Source: Branchiostoma belcheri (lineage: Eukaryota; Chordata; Leptocardii; Amphioxiformes; Branchiostomatidae). From it: a DNA stretch of 64,000 bases. The notes below the pieces were generated by a model. The model was not told the origin of the DNA and did not search any database. It saw nothing but the letters and a program-made list of their open reading frames with translations. Position 1 is the first letter of the stretch, and every line of letters starts with the position of its first letter. The stretch covers positions 962,288 through 1,026,287 of the forward strand of contig NW_017804243.1 of assembly GCF_001625305.1 (NCBI RefSeq), given 5' to 3'. A program made the position numbers and the translations under genes. This document shows, piece by piece, positions 36,478-48,464 of the stretch.

Positions 36478-36736
36478 AGAGGACCTCCCTAACTGAAGGT
36501 AGAACTCGTTTACACCTGAGTTGAGTGAGGAAATAGGTGTGAAAGTGCCTAAAGTCCCAAGGACTAGCTTCCGCCGTGCCGCGTGCCTGCCAAGCTGGCG
36601 TGTTACACCAAAGGGCAGTTATACCTGTTATACCGATACAGATACAGACACAACAGTGAGGACTACCAGGGATTCGAGCCCTGAACCTTCAGGTTCTGAG
36701 TCAACAACCCTAACCACAAAACCACCTTGCTACCTT
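36478..36736 (-). mobile_element. SINE split by a nested LINE 3' end
   Basis: On the minus strand the tRNA-like head (GTGGTTAGGGTTGTTGACTC, B box GGCTCGAATCC) lies at 36736-36659. The body (CACTTTCACACC, ATTTCCTCACTCAA) lies at 36566-36478. A foreign 92-bp insert separates them. Confidence 0.75.
36567..36658 (+). mobile_element. Very short 5'-truncated LINE 3' end with target duplication
   Basis: The 92-bp insert reads GCTTCCGCCGTGCCGCGTGC through to a (GATACA)n-like tail and is bounded by the exact 7-bp duplication AGGACTA (36560-36566 and 36659-36665). The same 3' sequence ends the LINE fragments at 51352-51575 and 57830-58217. Confidence 0.82.
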
Positions 36737-37697
36737 GTTCTGTTTTCTTTCCCCCACTAGTGTTGTATTGCCTCCGTATGACAGGGTAGCATTTTTCCCC
36801 AATTGTCTTTCTTGATTCTAAGAAATGACATGATTCTAGACCAGTACTTCCCACAGCTATACTTAAGATTTTACAACGCGAGGCAGTGTTATCCCTCCTA
36901 AGTGAGTTGTAATACCTGCTGTCAATTTGATTGCCTTCCATCTCACATTTATTTGATTGCCTCTTCTCTAAACATTCGGAATTAGCCTCTAGCCATGTAC
37001 CCTGTCAAACAGCGCATAAAAAATATAGCTTTTACTGCCATGGCATGGGGTGGGCACGGGCGACTTCGGAATAAAGAGGCGACTACGATCTCCCGTCGCC
37101 ACAGCTGACAAACGGAGATAAAATCCGAGCGGTTTTATTTTGTCGTAAACTCTGCCTTGTATTGTTGACGTTAAACAAAGTTCCGTTGATAAGCCGTCCG
37201 TGACGGATGGAGTCCATTTCTGGCGCGAGGAAAATGTTGCCATTACTGCAAATTGGGAGGAAGCAAGTCAGCATGTCTGAGGGAGGGGGGAGATTTTTAT
37301 TTAAATCATGACCTGGGAGGAGATGACACAGCCAGGGGTAAACTACACCATCTCATGTCGTTTAAGTTGAAGAGTGGAAATCTCAAGAGATAACAAACTT
37401 GGGACAGATAGAAGTCTTGATGTAACTTCTTTCCTGTCATGATGAAAGTTGTAAATCATGTACAAAAGTACAAATGACTTGCACATTGTCTAGTACCTAC
37501 CAAGGATTTGATGTTTGTACAAAGTAGTATACAATTATTGATTACTCATAATAATATTAGAAATTAAATGTACAAGAGAGCTGATAATTTGTGTTTTAAC
37601 TTGCGTTTATATGCATAGAACACTAATAAAACAATAGCATTATTCTTTACCATTTAGAGTTTGCTTCACCAAAAAAAGTTCAACAAAGACTATGTTT
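36737..37697. other. No gene seen
   Basis: 37000-37260 is single-copy with some CpG. No exon is recognised. Confidence 0.45.
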
Positions 37698-38535
37698 CTA
37701 CTCACAAACCTGTCCTTGGTACTGAACACCATCCACACACAAACATACCTGTCCTTGGTGCTGAACACCATCCACACACAAACATACCTGTCCTTGGTGC
37801 TGAACACCATCCACACACAAACATACCTGTCCTTGGTGCTGAATGCTATCCACTCAAACATACCTGTCCTTGGTGCTGAATGCTATCCACTCAAACATAC
37901 CTGTCCTTGGTGCTGAACACTATCCACTCAAACATACCTGTCCTTGGTGCTGAGTGCTATCCACACACAAACATACCTGTCCTTGGTGCTGAACACCATC
38001 CACACACAAACATACCTGTCCTTGGTGCTGAATGCTATCCACTCAAACATACCTGTCCTTGGTGCTGAATGCTATCCACTCACATGTGAACATGTCTGTC
38101 CTTGGTGCTGAACACAATCCACACAAAAACATGCCTATTCTTGATGCTGAACACTATCCACTCACAAACATACCTGTCCTTGTTCTGAACACCATCCACT
38201 CACAAACATACCTGTCCTTGGAGCTGAGTGCTATCCACACACGTGAACATGTCTGTCCTTGGTGCTGAACACCATCCACTCACAAACATACATGTCCTTG
38301 GTGCTGAACACCATCCACTCAAACATACCTGTCCTTGGAGCTGAATGCTATCCACACACGTGAACATGTCTGTCCTTGGTGCTGAACACCATCCACTCAC
38401 AAACATACCTGTCCTTGGTGCTGAACACCATCCACTCACAAACATACCTGTCCTTGGTGCTGAACACCATCCACTCAAACATGTCTGTCCTTGGTGCTGA
38501 ACACCATCCACTCAAACATACCTGTCCTTGGTGTT
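37698..38535. repeat. Minisatellite B, 34-44-bp units, about 22 copies
   Basis: The core CTTGGTGCTGAACACC is the same as in minisatellite A, 3.5 kb away and in the same orientation. Spacer variants are CACACACAAACATACCTG, CACTCAAACATACCTG and CACACACGTGAACATGTCTG. The last recurs at about 38234 and 38352 as part of a longer higher-order unit and creates CACGTG E-boxes. Confidence 0.95.
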
Positions 38536-40949
38536 ATACAGGAACCCCATTCTTACAGTTCATATTCAATGGACACCAGGCCAAGACACACCAATTTCAT
38601 TGCTGGTTCTTTGTTTTTTCTTCTGAATAAATATGAAGCAACAGGGAAAAGAAAAACTCACATTGTTAGAGCTATGTAAAGGCAGCTATAGACTATTGAA
38701 AAGAGATTCAACGAATGTGAAGATTGAAAATTTACTGAATGGGAGGTGTGGTCATTTTGTGATTAACGGGAGAAGCAATTCTGAGAAACGATTAATAAAA
38801 TTGGTAAGAGCTAGTCTAAAAATATAATAATAAAAAGTGCAAAAGATTCCTACAACAGTTACATAGGAATTGATCATAAATTCAAAGATAGACTGTTTCA
38901 ACATTTCAGCTACTTGTTATTCCTGTCAGGGATGGGGGCTCAAGGCATTCAAATATCCTCAGTAAGTTCATGGATCACTAAGTTGATGTCTGCTCATTCT
39001 ATAACTTACATGTAGGCCTGCCACAAATAAGGGTAAAGGAGCAATTCCAAAAATGAATATAAAATATGAAAAGGATTACTTTTGACCACAGAAAATATCT
39101 TTAAGTTTAGAAAATGTCATAACATCTTCCTGTACCCTATAAGAAGCTATTTTTCTGCATGTCTTTATTGGTTTACAAGCAGGTTACAGCAACAATGCTT
39201 GGAAAATGATGTTAAGACTGTAGTGGAGTTCAATATGCTGTACCATACTCAGAGATAAAAGATAAAGAAATAAATGTTTCTGCTCAAGATGGAGATGTGA
39301 TCTGATGCCTGCATGGTTGAAATCATGGAACTAATCAAGATTTGCCATAATGCCATAAATAAGAAAAGATATCAAAACTGGAAGTTCGGTTGCAGTACCA
39401 TAACAAGCAAGCTGCCTGGTGGCTCAAAATCTAATAGTTTCTCGGTGTCATGAAGGTGCTTACCCACATACCAAAACTTAAAAAAATCCATTAAGCCATC
39501 TCGAGCTTTCACGTTGATAGACACACAGATACAAAAATTCTACTGAAAACATAACCTTCTTGGCAAAGGTACAATTTTGTAATTATAAGTCAGTATGATA
39601 GCAGTGGAACCACTGGAAATGGTACTAGTCCAGGCAAAGTGTAATCAGTCATGGGAGAAGTAATTACCATGCTATATATACACTACAAAGGCCCTGACGT
39701 AAAATTCCTTCCTCATGAATATGTAAATGCCCAGTTCTTAACGACACCATTACAGTCCGAGTAAAGCCCTGTCAGCAACCCTCCCAGATCCGAATAGTCA
39801 CGTTTCCCATACCGGCTTATGTCCCCAATACCATTCTGGGTGATTCAGTGTCGTACAGTCCTGTGTTTTGTGGAGGCAGTCTTCGTTCTTCCCTTTCTTG
39901 ATGAGTGAGTCATGGCCTGGAAGTCCACATAGTCAACAGCTGGGAATGGCAGGGTCTCAACGTCTTAAGTCTGTTGGCAACGGTGCGTCGGTAATTGTAA
40001 TTGTGATAGGTGTGGCGAGCGGCATTGAAGTTTTCATTCACAGTCAATACAGTTTTCTTCCACACACTCTTTTCTTTTCGACATAAAAAGGTTGAAAGCT
40101 CCATCTCACTTTTTAAAATCAAAATGTGAATTCCTTGAACAAAGGCATGAATGAACGGATGAACAAAGCTTATAAACACATCGTGCACTTTATGTGCCCG
40201 GCCTACAGCATGTGGGCTTGTAAGACACCATTTGGAAATACAATGCATTTGGTACATAAAACAAGAGAAAATCAGAGGTACAGAAATGACATATCGACCA
40301 TAAACTGAACACAAGAAAAGGATTAAAGAAATAAGATGTAATTCAAATGTACAGAGTGATCAATTCTTAAAGTGAGATTTAAAAAATCATGAATCCAAAA
40401 ACACAGAGTCAGTAACAAAGAATTCATAATAATTATGGAATTACATTGTTCTGATTAATAGTTCAACTTCAAATTGAATGTGCTCTGCAGCATTTTATTT
40501 GTGTGCTGTTGAAGCATTTCTACAGACACGTGTACCTCACATTAAATCAAAGTGTGCAGAGTCAAGATCCAATGGTCACTCTACATACAAGTTGTACGTA
40601 CCAACAAGATGTTGGTCAAATTGATGACCATCTCCTTAGCACAGGAAGTTAGGACTGGTAAAGCTTCTGAAAGCCTGAACAAACACAACGTCAATTGCCA
40701 CTGACATCTCCATCCAAAAGGTGGTGGATGCCCCAGTGTGCTTTGTAATCTTCAAATTAGGACGTACAATGTACACATACCGGGAAACTACGGCTTATCT
40801 TGTATCTATTTAATATATCTTTTTTTTTTATTTTGCCTGGCCAATTTTCCATTTGGCTTCAGAAACACATCGTGGAGCAATTTTTGAGGGCATGAACGAG
40901 GTGTTGTGCTATAAAACTGATCTGTATCTGCAGATCAAGCTGGGAGTGA
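38536..40949. other. No gene seen
   Basis: 39690-40310 is single-copy, more complex sequence (for example CATGAATATGTAAATG near 39714). It could be regulatory, but no exon is supported. Confidence 0.4.
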
Positions 40950-41480
40950 AAAGCTTATCCGGTTGAAACAGTGGACGCTAATGCCCGCCAATACGCCGTA
41001 CAGCTTGTCTTCCCCATTCCGCAGACAACGGCTACATATAAATGTGCCACTTCGCAGATAAAGAGTCCTGATAGCCTCTCGCTAACAAATGCTCCTCGCA
41101 TTGCGCCGATTGACATATAGACGGCCCGCACATCAAAGCTCTTGGCTGAATGGACAGAAGATCCCATCCCGCTACCAGGATTAACAGTGGCAACATAAAA
41201 GGTGAAGTGGAGCCAGAGAAAGGCAACTATCTGTGATAATGGGAGTTAGGGTGCTCCATTCATTCCGCCATAATGCCTGGCAGCGTGCGGACTCTCTGCC
41301 GGGCCAGATTGGATCTGCCGCGCCGGCCGACCTTCCAAAGTGAAGGTGACAAGAGGATTTTGATGAGAAAGTGGAGAAAACTAGTTTCAAATGCCACACA
41401 TCGGCAAAGTTGGATGTATGGCGGCGGATGTACGGAAAATTCTATTTGCGGTGGCAGTGTCAGGCCGATATAGGTAGCAC
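40950..41480. other. G+C-rich single-copy block
   Basis: Non-repetitive and CpG-containing (41270-41350). Several short frames overlap, with no recognisable product and no clear splice pair. It may be conserved non-coding DNA. Confidence 0.35.
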
Positions 41481-42387
41481 GTCGACAAAATGTAATGTAC
41501 CTTCACAAAACCAGTTCTATACATTGTGTAGAATGCCTTTTTCACATATTTAAGAATGACATCCTTTCTATACTTTTCAAATGTTGTGTCAGAAAAGATA
41601 CCATCTGCAATGGGCAAAATTCTGTTGGCATTGCAATGTTGACCAAACATCATACAAAAACCTCAATTTTATACAATATTGAGTGTGATGTTGCTGTAAT
41701 GAGAGAGTGTGTGTGGGTAAAATGTTGATCTCCCTGGTGCTGAAATGCCATCAGGTAGAAATAACCTTACTGACTGTGCCACACAGTATTTCTTATGTTT
41801 GACTAATAAATAGTGTAGGCTCCAGTCTTTGGTGCCTTACTAACTTGACCTTCCCATGTTTTCACATTCATATATTCAACAACCTTTGGACAGAAAATAA
41901 GGTCTGGAAAAAACTGTCTCTTCCATTAAACTTGGGTACGAGAGGTCATTTTTGGTGCTGCATGTGAGGACACACTACATAGTAATGTTCGTCTTCTTTT
42001 TGAGGCACGTTTAACATAATTATTAATCAAAACAGCTGTTGAGCAAATAAACAATACAATCATGATCATTGTGTTATACAATTGCAAGTTATGAATGTTT
42101 GCTTTTGTGATTTGCTTCTCAAAAGAATGTTTTTCACAATATAAGCCATCATTCCAGGTTCTGAACTGACTGCCATGCATATAACACTGTGACGTTACTG
42201 GCAGTAGAAATAAAGAACTGGAAGGGTAATTTGCAAGATTTGATGTTCAGATATCAGATCAGATAGAGTGTATTTTTTGTCCAGATGTCTTTGTTCATTG
42301 AATACTGCCTATCACGTTTGACTATTTTTGAGAACTGTAACAGTTTCATTGTCCTTGGTTTCATCTTGTCTTTTTTTAAAGACTGTT
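41481..42387. other. No gene seen
   Basis: Intergenic sequence with no recognised feature. Confidence 0.5.
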
Positions 42388-42608
42388 AACATCTGTGTCG
42401 GACATAATATCACCAGGGTCCATAATATCACCACCTTGAGAAACAGCGTGCTTTAAGATATTTTTACTGCAACATACTTTTGGTATGCACTTCTTCACAC
42501 ATCAAATGTATATACCTAGGGTATGTTGCAGTAAAAATATGTTTAAGCACACTATTTCTCAAGGTGGCGATATTATGGACCCTGGTGATATTAAGGACAC
42601 AGATGTTA
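42388..42608. mobile_element. Long foldback element, about 95-bp arms
   Basis: The left arm starts TAACATCTGTGTC and the right arm ends GACACAGATGTTA. The arms also pair through ATATCACCAGGGTCCATAAT, CACCTTGAGAAA and TTTTTACTGCAACATAC. The loop is about 30 bp. TA at the edges is compatible with a Tc1/mariner-type target. It is nearly intact, so probably young. Confidence 0.85.
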
Positions 42609-42977
42609 ATCATCGTCAAAATATGACAACTTCAATTTATAGTTTTATTATTCAGGTGAAATTGCGGATAGAATTTGAGATCAGGTCCTGTGTGGAAAGA
42701 TCATAATGCCTTCAGGACTAAAATTTCCTAGAAGGAATCTCAGTCATATTAAATAGGGAATCCAAGATTGTCCATTTCTGCAAAATATTCTAATCAACTA
42801 CATACTGTTAGTGCGCACTTCCCAGGCACTTTCAACATAGCATTTATCCCCAATTCATAGGGCGATTCTAAGTAATTCATTTACATAATTATCAAGAGCC
42901 TGGTCAAGCTCTCCTTTGATAAGTGAGGGGAATTAACTCAGATTTCTGGGGGATCTCAGTTTAGTTGTAAAAACATC
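42609..42977. other. No gene seen
   Basis: Intergenic sequence with no recognised feature. Confidence 0.5.
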
Positions 42978-43348
42978 TTAAGGTCACAGCAATTTGATTT
43001 CTTGGTTCTTGGACTTTTTTAGAAAATAATGTGACAGGGCAAAAATAAAAACAGACCTAGGCATACTCTGATAGCTCCAAAAGCTATGATAGGAGCCATG
43101 ATGTCAATATACTAGGCAGGTTGATAATCTAGATAATAAATTTTAAACTTTTTATCAAACCAATGCATTGATAGATTGAAAAAACTGTCACAACTAACGA
43201 GATACTTGCATTTGACAACAAACTGTTGGGGAAAAATATTAGCATTTTTTAGTTGATTCTCAACCTGAATCTTTTTTTTTTTGCAAATCAGAAAAAAAAT
43301 GAAGCAGGCAAATCCGAGAACCAATTAATTTTATTGTTGTGGCCTTAA
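42978..43348. mobile_element. GGCCACACCAATTTAATT MITE, copy 2
   Basis: The left end is AAGGTCACAGCAATTTGATT and the right end AATTAATTTTATTGTTGTGGCC, between TTA/TAA edges. It shares AGAAAATAATGTGACAGGGC and GCAAATCAGAAAAAAAATGA with the 47.1 kb copy. Confidence 0.82.
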
Positions 43349-43893
43349 ATACACCTCTTGTGCCCATCTGGGGTTTTCAACACCACTAGGCAAGACGTAC
43401 ACTGTATGTTTCTGGCTTAAAACCCCATAATGGGCCTCAACTGGCCAGATTTTGACAGATTTCCATTTGACCTACACCCTGGCTTTACATGCCTTCATAT
43501 ACTGCCTTATAAATATCATCCACCTTGGAGCAGCGCATAATAATCAAACCGCCAACTGCTAGTAGTATATTGTAGACCACAATGATTTATTCCATTTCCC
43601 AAAAATTGGATTATGGATCCACCAAACCTGTTTATACACCGAAAAACACTTGCTTAAACTGGTCTGGCTTTATATATACATTACTACAAGACTTGATACA
43701 CTCTCTTTTTCACATTGTGCTCTCGGGCAGATGACTTTTGCAATCGAGGGGTGAACGCATACAAGGAGTAACTACTTGTAGTAATGTTGCATCAAGATAT
43801 ATCATTTTGCAAACCTTTTAAACGGCTTGCAATGCAGAAAGACCTGAATGCACCCTAGAGGAAGGCTTGATACCGAGTGCCACTCGTAGAAAC
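43349..43893. other. No gene seen
   Basis: Intergenic sequence with no recognised feature. Confidence 0.5.
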
Positions 43894-44098
43894 TACTGTA
43901 AAATCACCTAATGTTTGTGGGAGCAAAAAAGTTTGGGGCCTGAGAAAAATGGACATGTTTGTGAACTATATGTTTGCAGTGGCGGCAAAAAGAAAGTCTG
44001 CGAATTATTTCTTCACAGTAATGATAAGTTTGCGGTACGGAAGTGGCGTCGAAAATTGCGAATATAAAGTATCGCGAAAAAAATGGTGATTTACAGTG
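43894..44098. mobile_element. TACTGTAAATCAC element, copy 1
   Basis: The left end is TACTGTAAAATCACCTAATG and the right end GGTGATTTACAGTG. The interior has TGAGAAAAATGGACATG, GCAAAAAGAAAGTCTGCGAA and GTAATGATAAGTTTGCGGTA. Other copies are at 52241-52467, 55558-55733 and 63443-63599. Confidence 0.82.
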
Positions 44099-44539
44099 TT
44101 CATCCAGGAGGAATACTTAGATGGGGAAGAAGTTGTCCATAACTGCTGCAGCCATGCGCGCAATCTGATGGGTCCATCTGCAGAGTGGCTTTTATGTGGA
44201 GGATATCTACAAACTAGCTCAGATGTAAATGAGAGAGTTCCATTTACACCTTTTCAAGGGCAGCGCGTCTGCCGTGTGTGTATGGGCCGAATGAAATGGA
44301 TACTCTGTATGCGGAACGTCACTAACAGCATAACACGCACTCTTTACTCTACATGCTGCAACTTACCGTACATCTTTTTTAAAGAAATCATCAGAGATGG
44401 AGTGAGTGAAATGTGTGTGTGGAGGGGGGGAGAGATTTAGGGTCAGTGACTGTATAAATTGAACCACCACTAGACAAGCTTGGCTCTCATTGTTGGAAGA
44501 CAAAAAGTAGAGAAAGGCTCACTGTATGATTTATATTAT
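44099..44539. other. No gene seen
   Basis: A 114-codon frame at 44096-44440 contains CRVCMGRMKWILCM but has no supporting splice signals or recognisable fold. Confidence 0.4.
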
Positions 44540-44956
44540 ATTATCATATAGCCGGGTGACGTTGACCAATCAGAAGGCTCCATTCCACATTCCTTATGAC
44601 GCCGTAACGTCACAGATAGAGTCAAAATTGGGTATTTATTCATCCCAATCCATACATTAAACAAACCCAATAATCACCCGCATATGACCTCAGGTGACCC
44701 AATAGAACACGGCTCTAGTTCTAAAAAATCCAAAAATAACTTGAGTTGTGTTCCAATGACCTCGGGTGACTCCCATAAGGACACCTCTTCCCTGCCTGTG
44801 ACCCAGATAGAAGACATAGAACGTGAACTCTACCCAGTGACCTCAAGTGACTCCAGATGGAACTATGTTCTATTCAGCATGTGCAACGGGTAAATTGTAC
44901 ATTGTGTCACTTACTGCATCAGTTTGGATAGGCTATCGTGTAAGCTATATGATAAT
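44540..44956. mobile_element. Inverted-repeat element with promoter-like edge and small repeated frame
   Basis: A perfect 13-bp inverted repeat, ATTATCATATAGC (44540-44552) and GCTATATGATAAT (44944-44956), bounds the unit. Inside the left edge are a CCAAT box (ACCAATCAG), a CRE-like AACGTCAC and a TATA-like GTATTTATTC. The word TGACCTCRRGTGAC occurs three times at 44685, 44757 and 44838. A 69-codon frame (44684-44893) therefore repeats TSGD, TSGDS and TSSDS. It is more likely a MITE than a gene. Confidence 0.55.
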
Positions 44957-45049
44957 AGCGTTAATGGCCCGCCCTTTCTCGGTGAATATGGTGTGATAAA
45001 GCCTTGTCAGTTGCTATAACCACCGAATGAAGCCACCAAGTGAACCCTT

Positions 45050-45187
45050 AATTATATTATATTATATTATATTATATTATATTATATTATATTATATTAT
45101 ATTATATTATATTATATTATATTATATTATATTATATTATATTATATTATATTATATTATATTATATTATATTATATTATATTATAT
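45050..45187. repeat. (ATATT)n microsatellite, about 27 copies, essentially perfect
   Basis: An uninterrupted pentanucleotide array of about 137 bp. The IILYY repeat frame through it is an artefact. Confidence 0.98.
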
Positions 45188-45420
45188 TTCTTTCTTGTAT
45201 ATAGTGTATGAAATTTCATGACATTGTACAGTATTTCATGTTTAATGTATGATATTGTAGGTTTTTGTATTCCATGTTGTTATTGTTCAATATTGTAATC
45301 TGTTCTGTATTTGATATTGCAATCTGTATTTATATTGAAGTGTTGGGGAGGACAACTTGTAAAGGTGTCAATGCCTTCCACACTTGTGGTGAATTCAAAT
45401 AAACAAATAAACTTATAATA
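45188..45420 (+). mobile_element. Probable LINE 3' UTR relic
   Basis: AT-rich with 'ggacaacttgtaaaggtgtcaatgcc' and a terminal AAATAAACAAATAAAC. This resembles the 3' end of a non-LTR element abutting the microsatellite. Weak call. Confidence 0.35.
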
Positions 45421-45675
45421 TATGAGCTCACTAAGTCATGTGTTCTATTTGCATGACATCACAAAAGTTGTTTCATAATGAACACAAATTCATGCACAGA
45501 GCTACAAATGTATACTACATTGTAGTAGTATAATATTGAAACTATAATAATGAATGAACATTTACTGTTACATTTGTGTTCTACAGAACTAAGTACAGGT
45601 CGCATGGGTACAGAACATGAACATAAACATATATACATTACATACATATGAACATATAGGAGTGTAAATAAATGT

Positions 45676-45960
45676 CTAATTTCTATTATTTTCGGCTTCA
45701 TCTCGCTTAGTAGTGATTGTATGAATATATGCGGCTGTGAGATTACTTAGAGTAGGTTTATCAAAAGTTAAAAGGAATATAAATTTCTCTTTACTAGTCA
45801 AATATCTGAAGTGGGGAAATATACTTAATACATGGCTAAAAAATATGAGTCTATCTCTACTATACAAGGGGCAATCTATGGTGAAATGTATTTCATCTTC
45901 TATTTGGCCTAAACTACAGAATTGACAGGTTCTTTGTTCTAGAGGAGTGCGGTTAATAAT
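45676..45960 (-). pseudogene. LINE C-terminal fragment with zinc knuckle
   Basis: Minus-strand translation reads RTPLEQRTCQFCSLGQIEDE and then IHFTIDCPLYSRDRL, a Cx2Cx9Hx4C knuckle followed by the DCPLYxxxR signature found at the end of many LINE polymerases of marine invertebrates. It closes with a stop at 45676. It is 5'-truncated and no polymerase core is present. Confidence 0.75.
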
Positions 45961-47117
45961 ATAGTGAGTTGAGCAGTTGAAAATTTGGATTAGTCCAATT
46001 TTTTGTGTTGGAAATTACGGTTTCATCATAATTTGAACACAGATGAATTTTCAAGCTAACTTGTATTCTTTCCTCCAAGTTGTAGAGACAAAGCACACCA
46101 GTGAAGGCACTCTGCACCAAAAGACCCCTACAACAAAAAAGGACTCAGGAAAATAACATGGCAAACAGCTACCACGTGAACATCTGAAAACACTTCAAGA
46201 TGTTACAAATTAATCCCATGGCTCCCACTTGTTTCTCAAATTGACGGATGACCAAATTAATGATTTAAAATGTCTGTACCTCCAGCCTGGGATCCATCTT
46301 GTTCTAGATTGGGCCTGTTCCAACCTTCGCTAACAGAAAACAGTTACTGCAGACACGAGCTAAACAAGGATAGATCTCGCTCTCACCTAGCTACAATGTC
46401 TGTTTGACAAAGTACGAAGTTAGCGTACTGTTACAAATTTGGGATCTAATTCTCTGGTAGGAGGGAAAGGGTGGCCCTCGCTGTGTTTTAGGTTAGCAGT
46501 TAAAACAATAACATAGTACAGTTACTATAATAGTACATACATGTAAGATATTACTTGTAGTTATACCAGTAATAACACAGAGAACATTTCAAGTGTGAAG
46601 CGAGGACAGTAGAAGGGACAAGGGATCTTTCGCTGTGTTTCAAGTTTAACGTTATAGCTGTTAAAACAGTAACATATAGAAAGTAAAAAATATTGCTTGT
46701 ACCAGTAATAAGATAGAGCAGTGTGATGAGTTCCCACAATGCAAACCGCAAACATAAAACCACCACGAGTGTTTCAAAATTTACAGCAGTCAATTTCATA
46801 GATGAAAACTAAAAAAATTCTTACTTATCTAAAACAACAAGTGTAAAATGCATTTGGATACTTACAAATGTATAATGCAATAAATACAATTGTGATCTGA
46901 TCATCTTTGCCAAAGCAGATTATAACCATAAGAATTACTGTGTGGCCCATTCAGTTTAGATTCTTTCTACCTGATGGTATTTCAGCACCATGGAAATCAA
47001 TGTTTTAACCACACACTCTCATTACAGCAAAATCACTATATTCAACCTTGAATAAAATTGGGACACAAGTTGAGAAATGTTACATGATCATAGGACAATG
47101 AAATACCACCTTCATTT
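45961..47117. other. No gene seen; GTAGCAGACACC repeat relic near 46190-46280
   Basis: The segment ATTAATCCCATGGCTCCCAC and 'aattgacggatgaccaaattaatgattt' matches part of the 48.1 kb minus-strand repeat. The rest is featureless. Confidence 0.45.
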
Positions 47118-47436
47118 GGCCACACCAATTTAATTTGTTTCTTCTCTTTTTTTTTTAAAGAAAAAATATGAAGTGACAGGGCGAAAAAAATAATAACAGG
47201 TCTAGGCATCCTATTATTCTATAGCCCCAAATACTATGATTGGGACCATGAAGTCAACACAAAAGGCTGTGTTAATATTTAAACAACAAAATTTTGAACT
47301 TTTAATCAAACCACTGCATTGGTAGATGGAAAAACTGCAACAACTAGCAAGAAAAAGACTCAGAATCTTTTTTTTTTTGCAAATCAGAAAAAAGGAAGGG
47401 TGAATCCGAGAACCAACAAATTAAATTGGTGTGGCC
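47118..47436. mobile_element. GGCCACACCAATTTAATT MITE, copy 3
   Basis: Ends GGCCACACCAATTTAATTTG and CAAATTAAATTGGTGTGGCC are inverse to each other. The right flank is TTA, while the left flank is mutated. Confidence 0.85.
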
Positions 47437-47756
47437 TTAGTGCAGGTATTTCTGAATCTGATGTCTTCCTGCACTAGGTCATGACAAAACCAGCCCGACA
47501 CTAAGGAGGCATATGACCAGCATTGGTCAAAAACTGTCTAACATTCTTCAATGACAGCAGAGAACCTTGCAAAATAAAAAAAAATTATGCTACAAGCTTT
47601 GAAACATTTCAATTTTTGCATGAACTGAAAAAAGTGAAAGGCAAAGAAACTGTAGTGCATGCAGGTACAACTTGCCTTGCGCAGTTAATTTTGATTTGAA
47701 TGTTGCCTGCACCGGTACAGGTGCGTAGAAAAAAGGTTTTTCGAGCCTCCATGAGC
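47437..47756. mobile_element. ACCTGCA/CAGGG-type element, degenerate
   Basis: 'gtgcaggtatttctgaatctgatgtc' at the left, and GTTGCCTGCACCGGTACAGG plus 'gaaaaaaggtttttcgagcct' at the right, match the 24.8 and 29.4 kb elements. Confidence 0.6.
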
Positions 47757-48099
47757 TCAAACATTGTGCATTTTAGAGTACATACTGCAAAGGACTTCTT
47801 TAGTGAAGAACAAAGAGTTCTCTCTTAACTCCCATTGGAACCTGTAATGTTGAGTCAACCTAGCATGCAATATTGTACAACATGCAATAAAGGGAGCTAG
47901 GAAGGACTGGACAGCCCTTGCCTTCCAATAAAGCTGTCAGGCACAGTGGCACATGACATTTCACTGTTGACTAGGTGAAAATATGGGGGACTACAGAAGT
48001 AAAACTCAACTAGAATTGTAACATTTACAAAGCAAATGCATAACGTTTGCTTCTATTCAACAACCTACTGATCTGTTCATTCTTACTCTAACACACAAA

Positions 48100-48390
48100 T
48101 ACATGTATCTATATGGGGACCAGACCCTCCAACTCTGTCCTGCCACTTGCTACATAATGCAATCCAAAACAGATTAATCCCATGGTTCTCACTTGATTTT
48201 TGTAAGTTACGACAAATTGATGGACGAGCAATTTAATGATCTTGAATGCTACAGCACTAGTTACAACGGTCGTCTGGTCCAGGTCATTGACCTTACCAGG
48301 GTATTTGTTTCAAAAAGAAGAGAAACAGAGCAAAAAAAATGTTTGTTTTCCTTCTGCGAACTTCAAGGTAAACATAACTAAAACCTATCT
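48100..48390 (-). mobile_element. GTAGCAGACACC interspersed repeat, copy 4
   Basis: Inverted copy: GACCAGACCCTCCAAC, CTGCCACTTGCTACATAATG, then CTGGTCCAGGTCATTGACCT and GAAACAGAGCAAAAAAAATG. The tail TTCTGCGAA followed by GGTAAACATAA is shared with the 54.1 kb copy. Confidence 0.72.
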
Positions 48391-48464
48391 ATACCTATGT
48401 GATGAAAGTAAAGGTAAAGTTACTTTTTCAGGCTGTAGGGACAGTGGGTTGTTAGTGCATTGTA

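Noticed and set aside
36659..36736. Possible tRNA gene on the minus strand
   Set aside because: B box present, but this is the head of a SINE whose body lies beyond the nested insert.
37640..38630. Several repeat-bearing open frames and a CRISPR-like look
   Set aside because: These are units of a tandem minisatellite with no unique spacers. The genome is eukaryotic, so it is neither CRISPR nor protein.
45027..45221. IILYY repeat peptide
   Set aside because: Pure translation of the (ATATT)n microsatellite.
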